Shown here one piece after another: positions 11,561 through 23,650 of a stretch of DNA of 64,000 nt. The position numbers were made by a program, and so were the translations under genes. This stretch comes from Talinum fruticosum (taxonomy: Eukaryota > Streptophyta > Magnoliopsida > Caryophyllales > Talinaceae), in assembly GCA_021018815.1 (NCBI GenBank), contig JAITYX010000066.1, forward strand, positions 248,001 through 312,000, read 5' to 3'. Position 1 is the first letter of the stretch, and each line of letters starts with the position of its first letter. The notes beneath the pieces are model-generated. The model worked only from the letters and a program-made list of their open reading frames with translations. It searched no databases and was not told the DNA's origin.

Positions 11561-12200
11561 CTCTACTATATCTCACATCTAGTTGGCCGGACATTACGTT
11601 TAGTGTATGTCTGTGTGCAAGATTTTAAGCTAATCCAAAAGAATCACATCTCACTACGGTAAAGAGGATTTTTAGATATCTTGCAGGAACTCATAATCTT
11701 GGTCTATGGTTTTCCGGAGACACGTAAGCCGACCCTCACCTGGATACTAAGATGCTGACTATGCTTGGTTACAAGGTTGATAGAAGGAGCACATCAGGAG
11801 CATGCCAATTTTTGGGTCAATCCCTTATATCTTGGCACTCAAAGAAGCGGAACTCGGTTATTCTATCAACTACGGAAGCTGAGTACATTGCGGCTAGAGC
11901 GTCATCGTGCTCGGATTCTATGGATCAAGTAACACTTGAAGGATCTTGGACTTTCATTCAAATTGATCCCAATCAAGTGTGATAATCGAGTATAATCAGC
12001 ATCACTAAGAATCCAGTTCAGCACTCAAAGACAAAGCATATTGAGGTCCGGTATCATTTTCCGAGAGACCATTTTGAGAAAGGTGATATTGAACTTGAAT
12101 TCATTCCTACGAAATTTCGGTTAGTCGATATTTTCACTAAGCCACTTAGTAAAGATCAATTTTGCTTTATTAAGAATGAGCTTGGCATGATTAACACGTG
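11560..12200 (+). pseudogene. Copia A RNase H
   Basis: This encodes the nuclease that removes RNA from the RNA:DNA hybrid. It contains the YLTSSWPDI segment near 11570, then GYKVDRRSTSGACQFLG, LISWHSKK and LSTTEAEYIAA (11752-11982), with the TEAEY acidic motif intact. The C-terminal part (KTKHIEVRYHF; DIFTKPL; FIKNELGM) reads at about 12020-12195. A stop at 11980 and an earlier frameshift break it. Confidence 0.85.
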
Positions 12201-12565
12201 ATTATATGTTTTATGTGCTTAATTTTATGCTTTGCTCTCGATTAACAAATGGATCGGTTGACTTAACAATGAGGCCGAGCCATTGGTTAATTACTTTCGA
12301 GTCGCTTAGAAACCATACTAAGTTAGACTCGGTGTATGATCAAAATGGACATTAAACTTTTGAGATCATCTCTAGATGAATGCAGAATCTCATAAAGATT
12401 TTTTAAAACTCTCTTTCTCTCTCGACACACGTCTTTTTCAAAGAATTCGAACCGTTAGAGAGACAAATGCTAGAATTGTAATCGTTGGACTGTTGTATGT
12501 CATGTCTATCCGGGAATGTTGTTTGAACGTTAAGAAAGAAGGTTGAAGGACATTTCCATTCTCTC

Positions 12566-12573
12566 TATAAATA
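12566..12573 (+). promoter_or_regulatory. TATA box upstream of the copia A extra ORF
   Basis: TATAAATA lies 185 bp before the ATG of the extra ORF and about 370 bp after the end of RNase H. A CT-rich leader follows. The same box precedes the extra ORF in copies B (37023-37030) and C (50763-50770), which argues for an internal promoter. Confidence 0.6.
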
Positions 12574-12666
12574 GCACCAATTTGTCTTCATTTCTTCACT
12601 TTGCGCCATACTCTTCTTACACGAAATTCTCTACTCTCTCATATTCGTCCCTTGCTCTCAAAGTGC

Positions 12667-12719
12667 TCTCTCTCTCTCTCTCTCTTTCTCTTTCTCTCTC
12701 TCTCTCTCTCTCGCTCTCT
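12667..12719 (+). repeat. (CT)n microsatellite in the extra-ORF leader
   Basis: An almost pure CT tract interrupted by a few TTT steps, located between the TATA box and the ATG at 12751. In copies B and C the equivalent stretch is GA/CT-rich but not a clean repeat, so it has expanded here. Confidence 0.8.
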
Positions 12720-12750
12720 TCTAGTAACCTCTCATCTTTTCACTCTCACA

Positions 12751-14290
12751 ATGCCTAAACACGGTTCTACTTCCAAGTTCATGGGGTCTGCAACAAAGAA
12801 GGCCCGAAAAACAACTCAAGAGGGTACGTCGACCCTTCAAAAGTCTTTGTTGTCCAAGCATTTCACGTTGGATGACAAGTTTTTCAAAACCACCTCCTTC
12901 TCTTGGCTCAAATTCATTCAAGAAACTGGAGTATACAACTATCTATACTTTAGCGATTTCATTTATCCAAAACTCGTGGCTGAGTTCTATGCCAACAAAT
13001 CCTTCTCTGGTGGTGTCATCACTTCCAAAGTTCAAGGTACCACGGTCGGAATCAGCCTCCCTCTTCTCCACAAATTGTTCAATGTATCTTCTCTTTTTCG
13101 AATCCCAATCACATTCCTTTTCTCAAAGTTTTCGATGATTTCTTTGACAAATTTGCCAAAGAAGTGCCTGAGCATAGAAAAATTTCTCTATAACTAAGAT
13201 GAAAAGTTAGGTCAAATTGCTCTGCTATATTACATTGCGCACTTTCTTTGCTCACCACTCGAGCAAGGAGAACCCAAACTCCGGGGTTCTCAAAGTTTTA
13301 TTTGACATCATGGAGGGCTATGATGTAGACTTCTTTCCCTTCATTATTGAGCAAATGGCACAAGTGCCCGCTCAATCAAAGAAATCCGGTCCTTTTCCAT
13401 TCGGAGCTCTTTTCTCTCTCATCTTTAAACAATTCAAGATCCCTCTTTCGTCGGATCCCTCTGCTGTTTACGAGTCGGCCATTGTTCGGGCCGAAAAGAA
13501 CTTTTGGGGTATGGATACCAGGAGGTAAAGTCCGGTGAATGGTTTCACTCTTCTTAATTGGAACCTGTCTCTCCTCCTTCCCGGACTCATATTCAACCAA
13601 CTCTGCCATCTACTTCAGTTGGCCCCCTCTTCTCAACCTCCTCTCTCAGCTGGCGCATTTGCTGCCTCGGTCGAAAAACTCATGTTTACAGACTAACCAA
13701 CTTCGATCGGTTATTCGCTCTCTCAAGCCCATTTTCCGTGGGATGGTCATTCACTAGAAGACCGCCCAATCCTAGATTCGAAGTGTCAATCCCCGATGCT
13801 TGAGTTCAAAGGGGTTCTTGGCGAGCAACGCGAATAGCTCGAACTTCTTCACGAGCGCGAACGAAGGTTGCGCAGGACTCGAGATCCTCCAGCCCGGCCA
13901 AGTCTACCTCGATGAGGTAGAAGAAGAAGAAGAAGAAGAAGTTGACGATGCAGATGAAGCAGGCGAGGCTCGGCTGAAGAGGAGAACAAGGAGGAAGAAG
14001 AAATATAAGAAGAGGGCTCGCCACCAAAAGACAAGGGGCTTATAGAGCTCGAATAGGAGCTGATCTCCTCGGATCTTAGTGGATCGGAAGATGTTGGGGA
14101 CGTTGGATAGTCCAAACCAGCTGACTCGGAACCCCTATAGTCTTCCTAGAAGACGAGCCAAAGGATGATACTGTCCTCACTCGACCACTCGAGTCCGAGC
14201 CGCTTCCTAACATCCCAGTGCTACCACCACCGCAATCTACCACCTCATCTCAAACTTATCAATGCAAGCGCACTCGCTCATCCATCCTTC
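12751..14290 (+). pseudogene. Copia A extra ORF (aORF) between RNase H and 3' LTR
   Basis: This is a non-gag/pol protein in the sense direction. The ATG at 12751 begins MPKHGSTSKFMGSATKKARK, with a lysine-rich possible nuclear signal. A conserved central domain follows (LDDKFFKTTSFSWLKF; FIYPKLVAEFYAN; GVITSKVQGTTVGISLPLLH), with the layout I associate with the 'putative plant transposon protein' family; this assignment is tentative. Frameshifts occur near 13100, 13200 and 13530. The continuation 13217-13528 (SKENPNSGVLKVLFDIMEGY; FPFGALFSLIFKQFK) is shared with copies B and C. The tail (13800-14045) is an acidic run from a GAA repeat, then arginine/lysine-rich. It is not an obvious envelope protein: I see no convincing membrane segment in the conserved part. 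Confidence 0.6.
13917..13942 (+). repeat. (GAA)n coding microsatellite in the copia A extra ORF
   Basis: About eight AGA/GAA units encoding a glutamate run in the tail of the extra ORF. Copy B has a longer version (about 35500-35542) and copy C has almost none. Confidence 0.8.
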
Positions 14291-14711
14291 TCCGCCCAAC
14301 CAGCACCACCATCTTAATCTCTTTTCTCTCTTTTTTTTTTTTTTTTGTCCAACATTAAGTGTATTTACTTTCCACTTTTATTCCCTCCTTTTTGTTGAAA
14401 TTCTAGGAGGAGAAAAATAGAAAACTTGATGTTTGGCTTAGGAGGAGTGTATTTCCTTTACGTGTGTTGTAAATAATTTCTTTTTAATGAATGATCGTTA
14501 ATGTTTATCTTTCCTAAGTTCCGATCATTTCTAAGTTTCCTTTAGTATTTATCTTATCTACTCAAAAATCTAAATTGGTTCTAATATTTACTTATAAGCC
14601 TTGCTTTGATCTGGAATTTCTTTATACTCTACACACTATGATACGGATCATTGGTAATGAAAACTTAATTTGTTCTAACAAGTTTTGATCTTAAGAATGT
14701 AATGCCTTTCA

Positions 14712-14726
14712 TCAAAAAGGGGAGAT
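14712..14726 (+). other. Polypurine tract of copia A
   Basis: An AAAAAGGGGAGAT tract immediately before the 3' LTR start TGAAGACTC, the usual priming site for second-strand synthesis. The same tract borders the 3' LTRs of copies B (34621-34632 minus) and C (48472-48484 minus). Confidence 0.85.
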
Positions 14727-16199
14727 TGAAGACTCAGATTTTAACTCTAAATATTTTGTGAAAGACTCGAGTACAAACTTCTATCTCTCTTAAGTTTTGA
14801 TTGCAAGTCATTCTAAGCTTCATAGAAACTCATATCTAAGTTTTCATCTTTGTTCTCAGTGACTCGGATGTCATTGTGTTCTATATCTTCTCTACTGAGG
14901 TATTCTAACTTACTCGGAATATACTTGAACTATCGCATGATTAAATAATTCTTTTAACTCATTTTTTTATAATACTCGATTGTGTTTGCCAACCGAGAAC
15001 CGAGTCAATCTCTACTGAGTTCGTCTAAGTCGGTTTATTCCTTAAATGATTATTTGATAGATCGGGGTCACTTTCTACATTTGAATATTCTTCTACTTGA
15101 CCTTTCTAGGAATTATTCTGAATTGAGTTTGAACCTATTTGATATTAAACTCAGAATATTCCACTCTTCAAGGCCAAAGATAATTAAGCATTTAATTATC
15201 CTAATTTAATTATTATCTCGTGCCTAATCTTGGACAAAAGTATTTTATACTTTGAGAACCGTAGGTTATTCAAACAAAGCTAATATATCTTTTTGAATTT
15301 CAAAAACAACCGGTTTCTAGCTGTTAAACACCAGCAGACAGTTTTAGCCAATTCTGGACAGGACTCGGACACGGTGTTTGGGCTGTCTATTTCCAAAATT
15401 GGAAAAATCCAACGCTAGGCTCAACGGTGGTTTCCGCCTTACTTTTCGAGATAACACCGGTTGATTGGAACACCTTTTGGAGCGAGATAGTTGTTGCCCA
15501 ACGTTTACACTCCAACGGATGTTTTCTAAGTGACTCAAAAAGCCCTCTCAACAGCTAGTGAAGATTTCGGTCCGGAGATCACACTCAACGGTTACTCTAC
15601 TTGGTCATCTATAAATAGAGGCCACTTCACAAGACTTGAAGATTGCTAAAACTATTGATCAATACACTCGCCTAATTCTCTTAGTGCATTACGACTCAAT
15701 CTTCTACTTACAACTCCAAGTCTCGTACTTAATATTTTCTTAGTTGTAAAGTCTTATAATCAATTACATACTTCTCTTACTTTCTTAGTAAGGTCCCTTG
15801 ACTAAGCTGTCGGGGTTAACTCAGCTCAATTGTCCCTAACTGTAAAGGTTACCTCGGTTAGGAAGTAGTAGATCGGATATAGTAGATCGGATAAGGGAAC
15901 TTCGAGTCTAGGAAAACACCGTAAGAAATTGTCCAAGAGAGCAATTCTAGTAGAGTTAGTCCATTGTATTTTGAGGATTCAAAATGGTGGATTTGACTTG
16001 GTGCTTGGATTAGCACTATCCGTAATTTTCTACCCCGGGAGGGTTTCCACGTATTTTTAGTGTTTGCTTTTCTAAGTCCAATCTAGACTCAAACTCACCT
16101 ATTTATCTTTTTCAAGCAAAAAGTTTATAAGTTAAAATTTCCTCATCACCCTATTCACCCCCCGTCTAGGGTGTTAGACTCTTCAGGAGCAAACCTTAA
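14727..16199 (+). repeat. 3' LTR of copia A
   Basis: 1473 bp, homologous to 5649-7126. TATA box at 15610-15617. It ends AAACCTTAA directly before the GGAAT duplication. Confidence 0.9.
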
Positions 16200-16204
16200 G
16201 GAAT

Positions 16205-18682
16205 AAGTCGAAACAAGGAGAAAACAATAGGAAGATAAAGGAGGGGAAGAGAGGAAAGAGAGGAAAGAGAGAGAACGATAATAGTGAGGGAGACTCAAAG
16301 AGTCAGGGAGCTTTTTAGGTTTAGGTTTCCAAATTATCATAGCATGTCTCTTCAGAGGGTCTTTCTCTCTCTTGAGAATTCCTTTGGTTTTAATTATGGA
16401 TATGTATATATCCACCCCATGCTCTCTCAATTTGCACCCTACTTATTAGATAAAGTGAAAATTACGCTATAATTTTCCATTATCAACATGAACCCAAAAA
16501 AAAAAAAAAAAGAAGACTTTAAGCACATCATATCAATATCTAACGCCTTACAACAAATCTGTACTTATTCGTCAAGAACTGCCCGTTCTTGTGTGTATTT
16601 TACAAATCGTAGTCGTCAAGGATTGTCTTTCCTTCTTTTGTGCATTTTACGAACTTTCAAAAATCTCACGGGTACAAATTGAGCCCAAAACCGACGTGCG
16701 TAACGTAAATCTTTGGACCAAAGTCTACCTATAAACACCCAAAGAAACAATAAAATACATAAACGACCAATAAAAACAGGTGAAGCTACAAATTAAACAT
16801 ATTATCCAGCTTAGGGATTAAAACAAGGTTTAAATGCAATGCCCAAAATCTCTCTACTTCTGTCCAAAGTTCAATCATCCAACTGAGTTATAAAAGAGAC
16901 CTGTACAAATGTACCTCTCTAGGGGTGGATCCAAAAAAATTTTCTAGGGGTCCGGAAGTAAGATAATAAATACTATTTATCAGCAATGTAGTTAATATTT
17001 GGTCAACAGTGTCAAAATAAATTGTTAGAGTGTGAATAAAAATCATCAAAAATTCACGAAAATGTTGAAGGGGACGCCCATAAAAATAATTAATACTTAT
17101 AAATTCAATGATACTTAAAAAGGGGCATGGCGGAATAAAATTTCTAACTCTTCCATTACTATTTATATAAGTTATAAAATAAGTTATTATCATATATCAA
17201 ACATTAGCTATAAGAATATTATGAAAAAAAATTTATAATAAGTAGATAAGAAATCATACCTCACAACCAATAATATAAAAATTATCCCTTGAATAATAAT
17301 CACTTACAAAATCTAATACACTTTGAGAAATAACTTAGATTAACTAATACAATAATACATAACTTAATAATAATCAACTCATTAAAAGAAATATAATATT
17401 AACACAAAACATACCCGGTGTTGGAATTAGGAGTCTTGGTAGGCCAAAAAAATTGTCCTCTTTTCGAAATTGTTAATTGGGAATAAAATTTACACTACTT
17501 TACATTAAAAGGTAGGGGACAAAGTAATATTATATCTTACAAGACAGCATATTAATAGGTTGGAAGGAGGGAGGAAGGATGACATAGAGATAACAAGAGA
17601 AAGATTAAAAAATAATGTTGAGACGGCTATATGTATTATCAATTTTTCATATTCTATACGCTAACTTTCTCTATCGTAATTTATTAAACAATTATAAGAC
17701 ATGTGCAAAATATTAAATAAAAAATAAAATATTTTATACAATAATTATATAATTTTACCTTACAATGAAAATGATTATGATTTTACTTGGAGAGTTAAAA
17801 ATATGAAAATAATTATCCAAAATAATTATTTTTTCCTATTTTATTTTTTTAAGAGAGATTTTACAAAAGAAATTAATTTGAAAATTATGGGAAGACCACG
17901 GCCCCTTAGTTCCGCCGTTGTATCTCTCTAAATGAGTTAAATTCTGGAAATTCTGATATAGACACCGTTGTATAAAATTACGAATCCATCACTGTTGTCG
18001 GCGTATCTATCTCATGTACTTGTTTTATAACGGCCTAGGATTGAAATACTTTTTAGTTTTTTGTCACAATTGAAAAGATTACTGGACTTTACAAACTATT
18101 CCCTCGTAAAAATTACAATCTCACTGGAATGCTATGAAAATAAAATTTTGCTCTGATTGTCCCAACTTCGGACTTCCTCACGATATTTTCTACTACTTCT
18201 ATTGATGTGACTATCATGCTTCCTTTGCCCTATTGATGATTTGATATGTTGCTTGAGATGTAATCCACCTACATCCAGTTGTGCCCTAGTTACTTTCTTT
18301 CATATGCAAACTTTTATAACTTTAAAGCAGTCTTCTTTTTATAGGCCATGTGTTCTATTTTATACCCAAGGACAAGCTAGCTAATTATCCCTCAACTGGG
18401 CATTTATTGGATTAGATGAGTAGACGGTAAACCTAGCAAGGTTGATATATAACGTATTTGGTCAATATATAAATGTTCCATTAAGGACGTTTATTTATTG
18501 GGTTTGGTATGTTGAATCTAATAATGACTCGATATTGTTGTCTAACTTGACTTTGGCACCTTTTTTAAGATGTGCAGAGCGATTTGTTTCATCCTAAATC
18601 GGAAGTTAAAAATTTGTACTATTATAAAAGGAACAAATCATCTAGAAAAAGAACTTCATGCCACAGTATAGTTGTTGGTTAT
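16205..18682. other. AT-rich intergenic DNA between copia A and a Tat-type LTR
   Basis: No supported gene in about 2.5 kb. 16205-16320 is purine-rich, 16497-16511 is an A run, and 16900-17960 is strongly AT-rich. The ends of this last block read GGTGGATCC near 16925 and GTTCCGCC near 17910, a weak inverted match that could be the ends of a very old non-autonomous transposon. Short open frames here are low-complexity. Confidence 0.4.
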
Positions 18683-20663
18683 TGTACGAACCACATCCCG
18701 CATGTCCCCTCTCCTTCAGGAGGAGGAATCGGATTCGGATCGAGCTTCCCCATAAATTGACGGGGTGTTCTTTTTTCTTTGAAAGTGAACATTATTTTTA
18801 AAGATGATAATTTTTGAAATGAGGATGTATCTTTTATTAGGATTTTCGATTTTTATAATCAGCTTTAAAATAAATTAAGTAAAGCTGATTGGCGATTTTT
18901 ATTAACCATTTTATTTTAGGAATTATTTTTAAAAGCCTCTGGATGTTATTTCACAACTAAAAATAAAACAAAATAGAATAACTTAATTTCGTTGTAGGGC
19001 TTTGGGCCAAACCGATTTGAAAACACCGACTTGGACCGACGCCAATACCGGGGTGACTGTTCGGCGACGGCGAGGACTAGCGTCGTACGGTCCACGGCGC
19101 CGACCATGGGTCGTGGACCGAGGTGGTCGAGTCTCGGTCCATGGCCTGGCTGTTAGAAAATAAAAATTCTTTATGTTACTTTTAGTCAAAAATGCCAAGA
19201 AGCAAATTAGAAGAACTAAAATAGGAAAATAGAGTCACCGAGTCAATTTTAGGAATAAAAAACTAACAAAAATAAATAAATAAAAAAACCCTTCCAATCT
19301 TAATACGGGAAAACCTTGAAAGAGGTTTGAAAAGATGACTCCATCGGTTTACAACCGAGAATCCATATTCGGGAGCAAAGGTACGAAAAGTAGGGATAAG
19401 CCCCTCCTTTCCGCCCGTCAACGAGACGACTTGTATCGATTAGAATAATGAATTAGATAATGTATTAAAAAATCATACAACATATTAAGTGCCAAATTTA
19501 AATTGACCAAGGCATGCTCACGAAAGCGATAAAAGCATATACAAAATCAGTAAATGAAACCGATAAAGAAAACAAAAAGGAAAGCGAAAGAAAGCGAAAA
19601 CGAAAATAAAAGATTACATCAGGCGGGAAGGAATTAAAAGCGATTATATTCTTTCTCTACAATACTGAAAATGATAAATAACAAAAATTTAAATAAACCG
19701 TAGTTGAAGGGAGATTTAGCGCCATCGGGTTGTACCACTGTTGATCCGGGTCTCGAACCGGATCTGAAAGCGTGACGGTAGTGACTAGAAGAGGCTTTTT
19801 GTGAGTTTTTATGAAGATAGGTAGAAAGACGCATGTGACTGATGGAGTATTGGGGTTCAAATGTCTAGGTGAAATTAGACCAAGAGATCATAATAAGTGA
19901 ATATTCAATAGCTCTTAATCAAACTTCAATAGCGTAACGCATAGGAAAAACCCATATGCAAAACGAGAGTTTAAGCTCTCTATTTATAAGAAAAAATAAG
20001 CTCACAAATGACCTAGGGTTTTAGCTAATAAAGCTGTTCGAAATGAGCGAGAAAACTAGCCGATAGAACCACAAAAACCGAACCAAATCAAGCTTAGACC
20101 GGATCCCGAGAACGAGTACCGAGATGCACGGCGCGGCCATAAACGACGTCATACGGTCTCGGCTTCCTTCCGTGTTACATGTGAACTCCGGAGAAAATGC
20201 AGAGTTTGGGGGCAAAATCCCTTAAAACGCCGCCGGCCAAGAACGACATCGTTTGTGAATGTGAGCTTCATGTCTCGGTTGGATGCTTGGAACAAAATGC
20301 GGCGTTTTGATGATGTTTGCCATGAAACGCGACGTCGGCCAATGCGATTTCGTACGGACGAGTTTAACTCTGTGTCTCGGTTGGACGTTGAAGATGAAAC
20401 ACGAGTGATTTGATTGTAGCGGGACTCAGTAGGCGGCGCTAGCCAAGGGTTGACTCTGGAGCGTTGACCCGAGGCTTGGACCGACCGAAAGAAATGGGTT
20501 TTTTTATGCAAAAGGGTTTTACGTGGTTCAATGGCTTCCGTCACGCCAATCATACTCCGACCATGATCCGAATCCGCAAACGGGATTGGGATTTCATCGT
20601 CGAACCGACAAAATAAAATACATAAATAAAAGAGATAAGGATGGCACGTTTTAGGTGTCTATA
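18683..20663 (-). repeat. 3' LTR of a second Tat-type gypsy element
   Basis: A 1.98-kb LTR homologous to 3091-5099 and 27595-29612. In sense it starts TATAGACACCTAAAACGTGC (20663; TG changed to TA) and ends TACA at 18683. The TATA box is at 19981-19988 (minus). It is called a 3' LTR because a purine tract lies directly upstream in sense. The element therefore extends to the right, on the minus strand. Confidence 0.75.
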
Positions 20664-20685
20664 GTTAGCCCCCACTTTAATCGAG
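20664..20685 (-). other. Polypurine tract of the second Tat-type element
   Basis: The minus strand reads TTAAAGTGGGGGCTAAC directly before the LTR, the G-rich purine tract expected next to a 3' LTR of this group. Confidence 0.6.
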
Positions 20686-21260
20686 TGCGGAAGACGAAGG
20701 GTCAAAGTAAATACTAAAGGTACTTATCTCGCTTTTGGGTATTACTTTGAATGCTGATTGTTTTGTAGTCTTTGGAATTGGTCGTTGTCGAATATGAACT
20801 CCGAGAGGGGCCTAGACTTGATTGCGATGTGAGCATTTTGAAGTTCGGTAGGAGGATCCCGAGTTTAGCTTGATGAGAGCCTTGAAACTCAATGAATTTT
20901 TCTGCTGAAACTTTGATCCTTTCTTGATCCGAAGCTTTGCCTAATAGTATGTTGTATTAACATGCTTGTTAGTGGATAATTGTATTTATGAAAGTTCGAG
21001 TATTTTACCTAAATAATTCAATCGAAAACAGACTAAAAATCTAATCTAATAAAGTTAACATTGTGGGTCCAAAATTCCACTTGCATTCACATAGTTCCAA
21101 GAACCCACTTCTCCCACTATGCCTGCAAAGCTACCGCCGAGGGGATGCCAGTCAAGCCTCATGGCTGGCACCGGCCAGCCTTCGAGCGAGGTCTTTTCCT
21201 GGTTTGTTGTTGGATTCCTTCTCTTTTGCATTTTATCTTGTGTGTGTGTCATGCTTGGCC
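20686..21260. other. 3' untranslated region of the Tat-type element and promoter-side spacer
   Basis: Non-coding in all frames apart from short overlapping frames at 21055-21345 without family support. It lies between the polypurine tract and the TATA box of the gene-like region that runs on the opposite strand. Confidence 0.45.
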
Positions 21261-21269
21261 GAATTTTCC

Positions 21270-21277
21270 TATAAAAG
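21270..21277 (+). promoter_or_regulatory. TATA box upstream of the mobile-domain-like gene
   Basis: TATAAAAG about 180 bp before the first ATG (21452) of the intron-containing gene-like region. The spacing fits a plant core promoter. Confidence 0.5.
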
Positions 21278-21451
21278 GAGGGGTTAATGTGTTCATTTTG
21301 CATACTTCACTTACTACTCTCTTTGCTTCTTTTTGCTTGCTCTAGCTTTGCTCTAATTTGTTTCTTCTTGTCTTGAGAAAAACTAGTGTGGTTTTTAAAA
21401 ACACATCTTCTTAAAATATCGAGGAGAAGAGCTCATCCTATGAGGAGGACA

Positions 21452-23650
21452 ATGGCCGAGGGTTTGATTGACGATAATTTCGTGGAAAGATAATGGCGTC
21501 CTTATGATAAATGGAGCCCTAGTGACTTCTTGGTGGAAGCCAAGAGCCATGTCTCTTCACTTGCCATTTCCCCTTCGGTAAGCTTGAAGGCTTAAGTTTC
21601 TTTCTTTTCTTATTTAGAGTAGTATTTCTACTAAAATCTTATTGGATTTTCCTTTCGCAGAAGAGCTATATCCGAAGCAGTAGGGCTATCTGGAAGTTCA
21701 TGGAGATGTTTAAGAAAAGAAACTACTCCTTGGAGAACATCATGAACAGTGTTGGGTTCGGTTCCTTTATATTGCTTTGAACAACATGTGCGATCATAAG
21801 GAGTGTGACCCTACCCGAGGCCATTAGCGAGCGTTTGGGATACTACCAATACATTTCATCTTCCTTTTGAGGGGATGAGCATTACTCCTTCTAATTGGGG
21901 TGTTCCCGCTTAAACTTGCCTTATAAGGGGTTTACGGTCCGGGTGAGACATATAAAAGCCGAGAGAGATTTGACGAACTATTAGCCTTTATGTCGCTTGT
22001 GGAACATTATTTAGGTATGCTCCATCTCTTCTTTTAGCTCCAAAAATACTTTATCTTATATGGATAAAGGTCTCACGTGCCTTGTAAAATTGCAGCCACG
22101 ACTATACGAATATTTTCCTCACCTTTTGCCTAGTTCAAGAAATCATCCTTCGCTTCGGCCTTGGTATCATGGGCTAAAATTCACCTTCGATGACCCAAAG
22201 CACATGATTTGAACTTCTTGAGGTTCTCTCTCAACCTTGTGAATTTGGTACGTCACTTCTTATCTTTCAATTTTGAGCTAGAATAACCCAAAAGTTTTCC
22301 TTTTCCTCTGTCTAATCTACTACCCCATGCCACGGCTGTGGTGGGCTCGTGGGCATGGCGGTGGTGGCCGATGCCGGCCGAAAGCCAGGAGTTTGCTGCC
22401 CAATTTTACTTGTTTTTCTTGTCTCCTCATGTTCCTATGTGTGCAGGCTAACTTCCATCCATGGGCCCATATTTAACTCTCTCCAAGCTTATGTGTGGCA
22501 CGAGAGTTATGCAAGAGGAGGATCTTACTTGAGGGCCCCTTTTTAGATTTTGTTGGTATCTTAGCGAGTAGGTTACACCAAAAATCCATCACAACACATG
22601 GCCTTCATTTTTCCCCAAGATCCACCATAAATAATGTTTTACTTGCACTCCATTACTCAAGAGGAGCATGAAGAGATAGCCACCGGGTATCTCTATGTCT
22701 AGTTTTTAAACATGCATTCCCGGAAATTATGACCCGACTAGTAAGTCTTCACCTCCCTTCTTTTTTGTAGTTGAATTTCTTGTATGGAAATTAAGTTCAT
22801 CTTTTGTAGCATCTCCCGAAATACATCAACATCCCGAGGCTTGATGCCGATGTGTCGTAATCTGGGAATCCCCATGCTATGTCGGAATTCTCGAAATACC
22901 CGAAGATGAGTGTAGGGGCACTCTCTTCGAAGAATTGGAAAGGGTAAGAGTATTATGCTCTTTTACTTTTATTTGTATGCTAAATCATATTGCTAATGTG
23001 AGGAATTTCATAATATGATTGGGAGCAATCTCGAATAACGTCCATCAACCTCCGATCCGCCCTCAAAGGTTTTAAGGATTTGTTTACTTGGAAAGACCTT
23101 CCGAACTTTCTGGGTGAGTTCTTGTCGGTGAAGGTGCTAACTCATTAAGGTTTTAGTAAATGCTAATTACTCCATCATTGTGTAGAGTCGTCGGTTTAAA
23201 TCTTCTTCATCGGTAGGCTTCCTTGGTGGTTTGGGGACGCAAGCGCACTCCTCTAGTCAGCAAATGCCATCAAGTAGGATGACTGGAGCGGGTACTTCAC
23301 GACGTTCTTCATGACATTCGCATCATCGTAGTGCTTCGAAGTGACGCCTCGTACATATGTACTTGGGCTTAGTTCTTCCGATGTTGGGCCTAGCTTGTGC
23401 GAGGACTATATGGACATCATGCCTCTCTAAGCACTCGATCCTCACGACAACCCATTTGATTGCTATTGGATGTCATATAGTAGGCCTTCTCATGGAGCTT
23501 CGAATCCTCTTAGAACTATGGGATTAGTCTGTTCAAAGGCTGGTGGGGGGACACACGGGTTTCCATTTCAATCTTGGAGGATTTCGGCAACTATATCTTC
23601 GATGACACCCCAATGATGAAGATTAATAACTCCCTGTAGGGTGCTTTTGT
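21452..23650 (+). pseudogene. Plant-mobile-domain-like gene, intron-containing, decayed, antisense to the Tat element
   Basis: This is a gene-like region on the plus strand. Exon 1, 21452-21577 (MAEGLIDD...; one in-frame stop), ends at GTAAGC. Exon 2, 21661-22014, begins after CCTTTCGCAG with KSYIRSSRAIWKFMEMF and contains TTTNTFHLPFEGMSITPSNWG. That matches the FHLPFGEMTxTLxD core I know from plant mobile domain (aminotransferase-like) proteins. It ends at a GTATGC donor. Exon 3, 22096-22247, follows TTGCAG. Later exon pieces are visible near 22448 (after GTGCAG) and 22810. Frameshifts and stops make it a pseudogene. Its place beside the polypurine tract and 3' LTR, in antisense, fits the extra antisense ORFs reported for Tat-lineage elements. 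A captured or independent host gene is the alternative. Confidence 0.5.

Larger units (their letters stand above)
5649..16199 (+). mobile_element. Ty1/copia retrotransposon A (SIRE/Maximus-like), complete but decayed
   Basis: This is a complete 10.55-kb element on the plus strand: 5' LTR 5649-7126, primer site 7129-7140, gag, protease, integrase, reverse transcriptase, RNase H, extra ORF, polypurine tract and 3' LTR 14727-16199. It is bounded by perfect 5-bp duplications GGAAT (5644-5648 and 16200-16204). The last LTR base pair reads AA instead of the usual CA. The two LTRs differ at roughly a tenth of positions in the first 225 bases by eye, so this is the oldest-looking copia insertion. All ORFs are interrupted. 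The SIRE/Maximus assignment rests on size, about 1.5-kb LTRs, the Met-type primer site and an extra ORF downstream of RNase H. Confidence 0.9.

Noticed and set aside
5649..16199. Recurrent CCGAGTGACTCGG-like words as a repeat array or CRISPR-like structure
   Set aside because: They are scattered, unevenly spaced and lie in both LTR and coding sequence. They reflect family-specific composition with CpG decay, not an array.
16888..17193. 101-codon minus-strand frame
   Set aside because: Low-complexity Ile/Tyr/Phe translation of AT-rich DNA, with no domain or homologous copy in the window.
18678..20668. LTR at 18683-20663 as a solo LTR with duplication GTTAT/GTTAG
   Set aside because: The right-hand GTTAG is the end of a G-rich polypurine tract in the correct orientation and position, so a 3' LTR is the simpler reading; the near match is probably chance.
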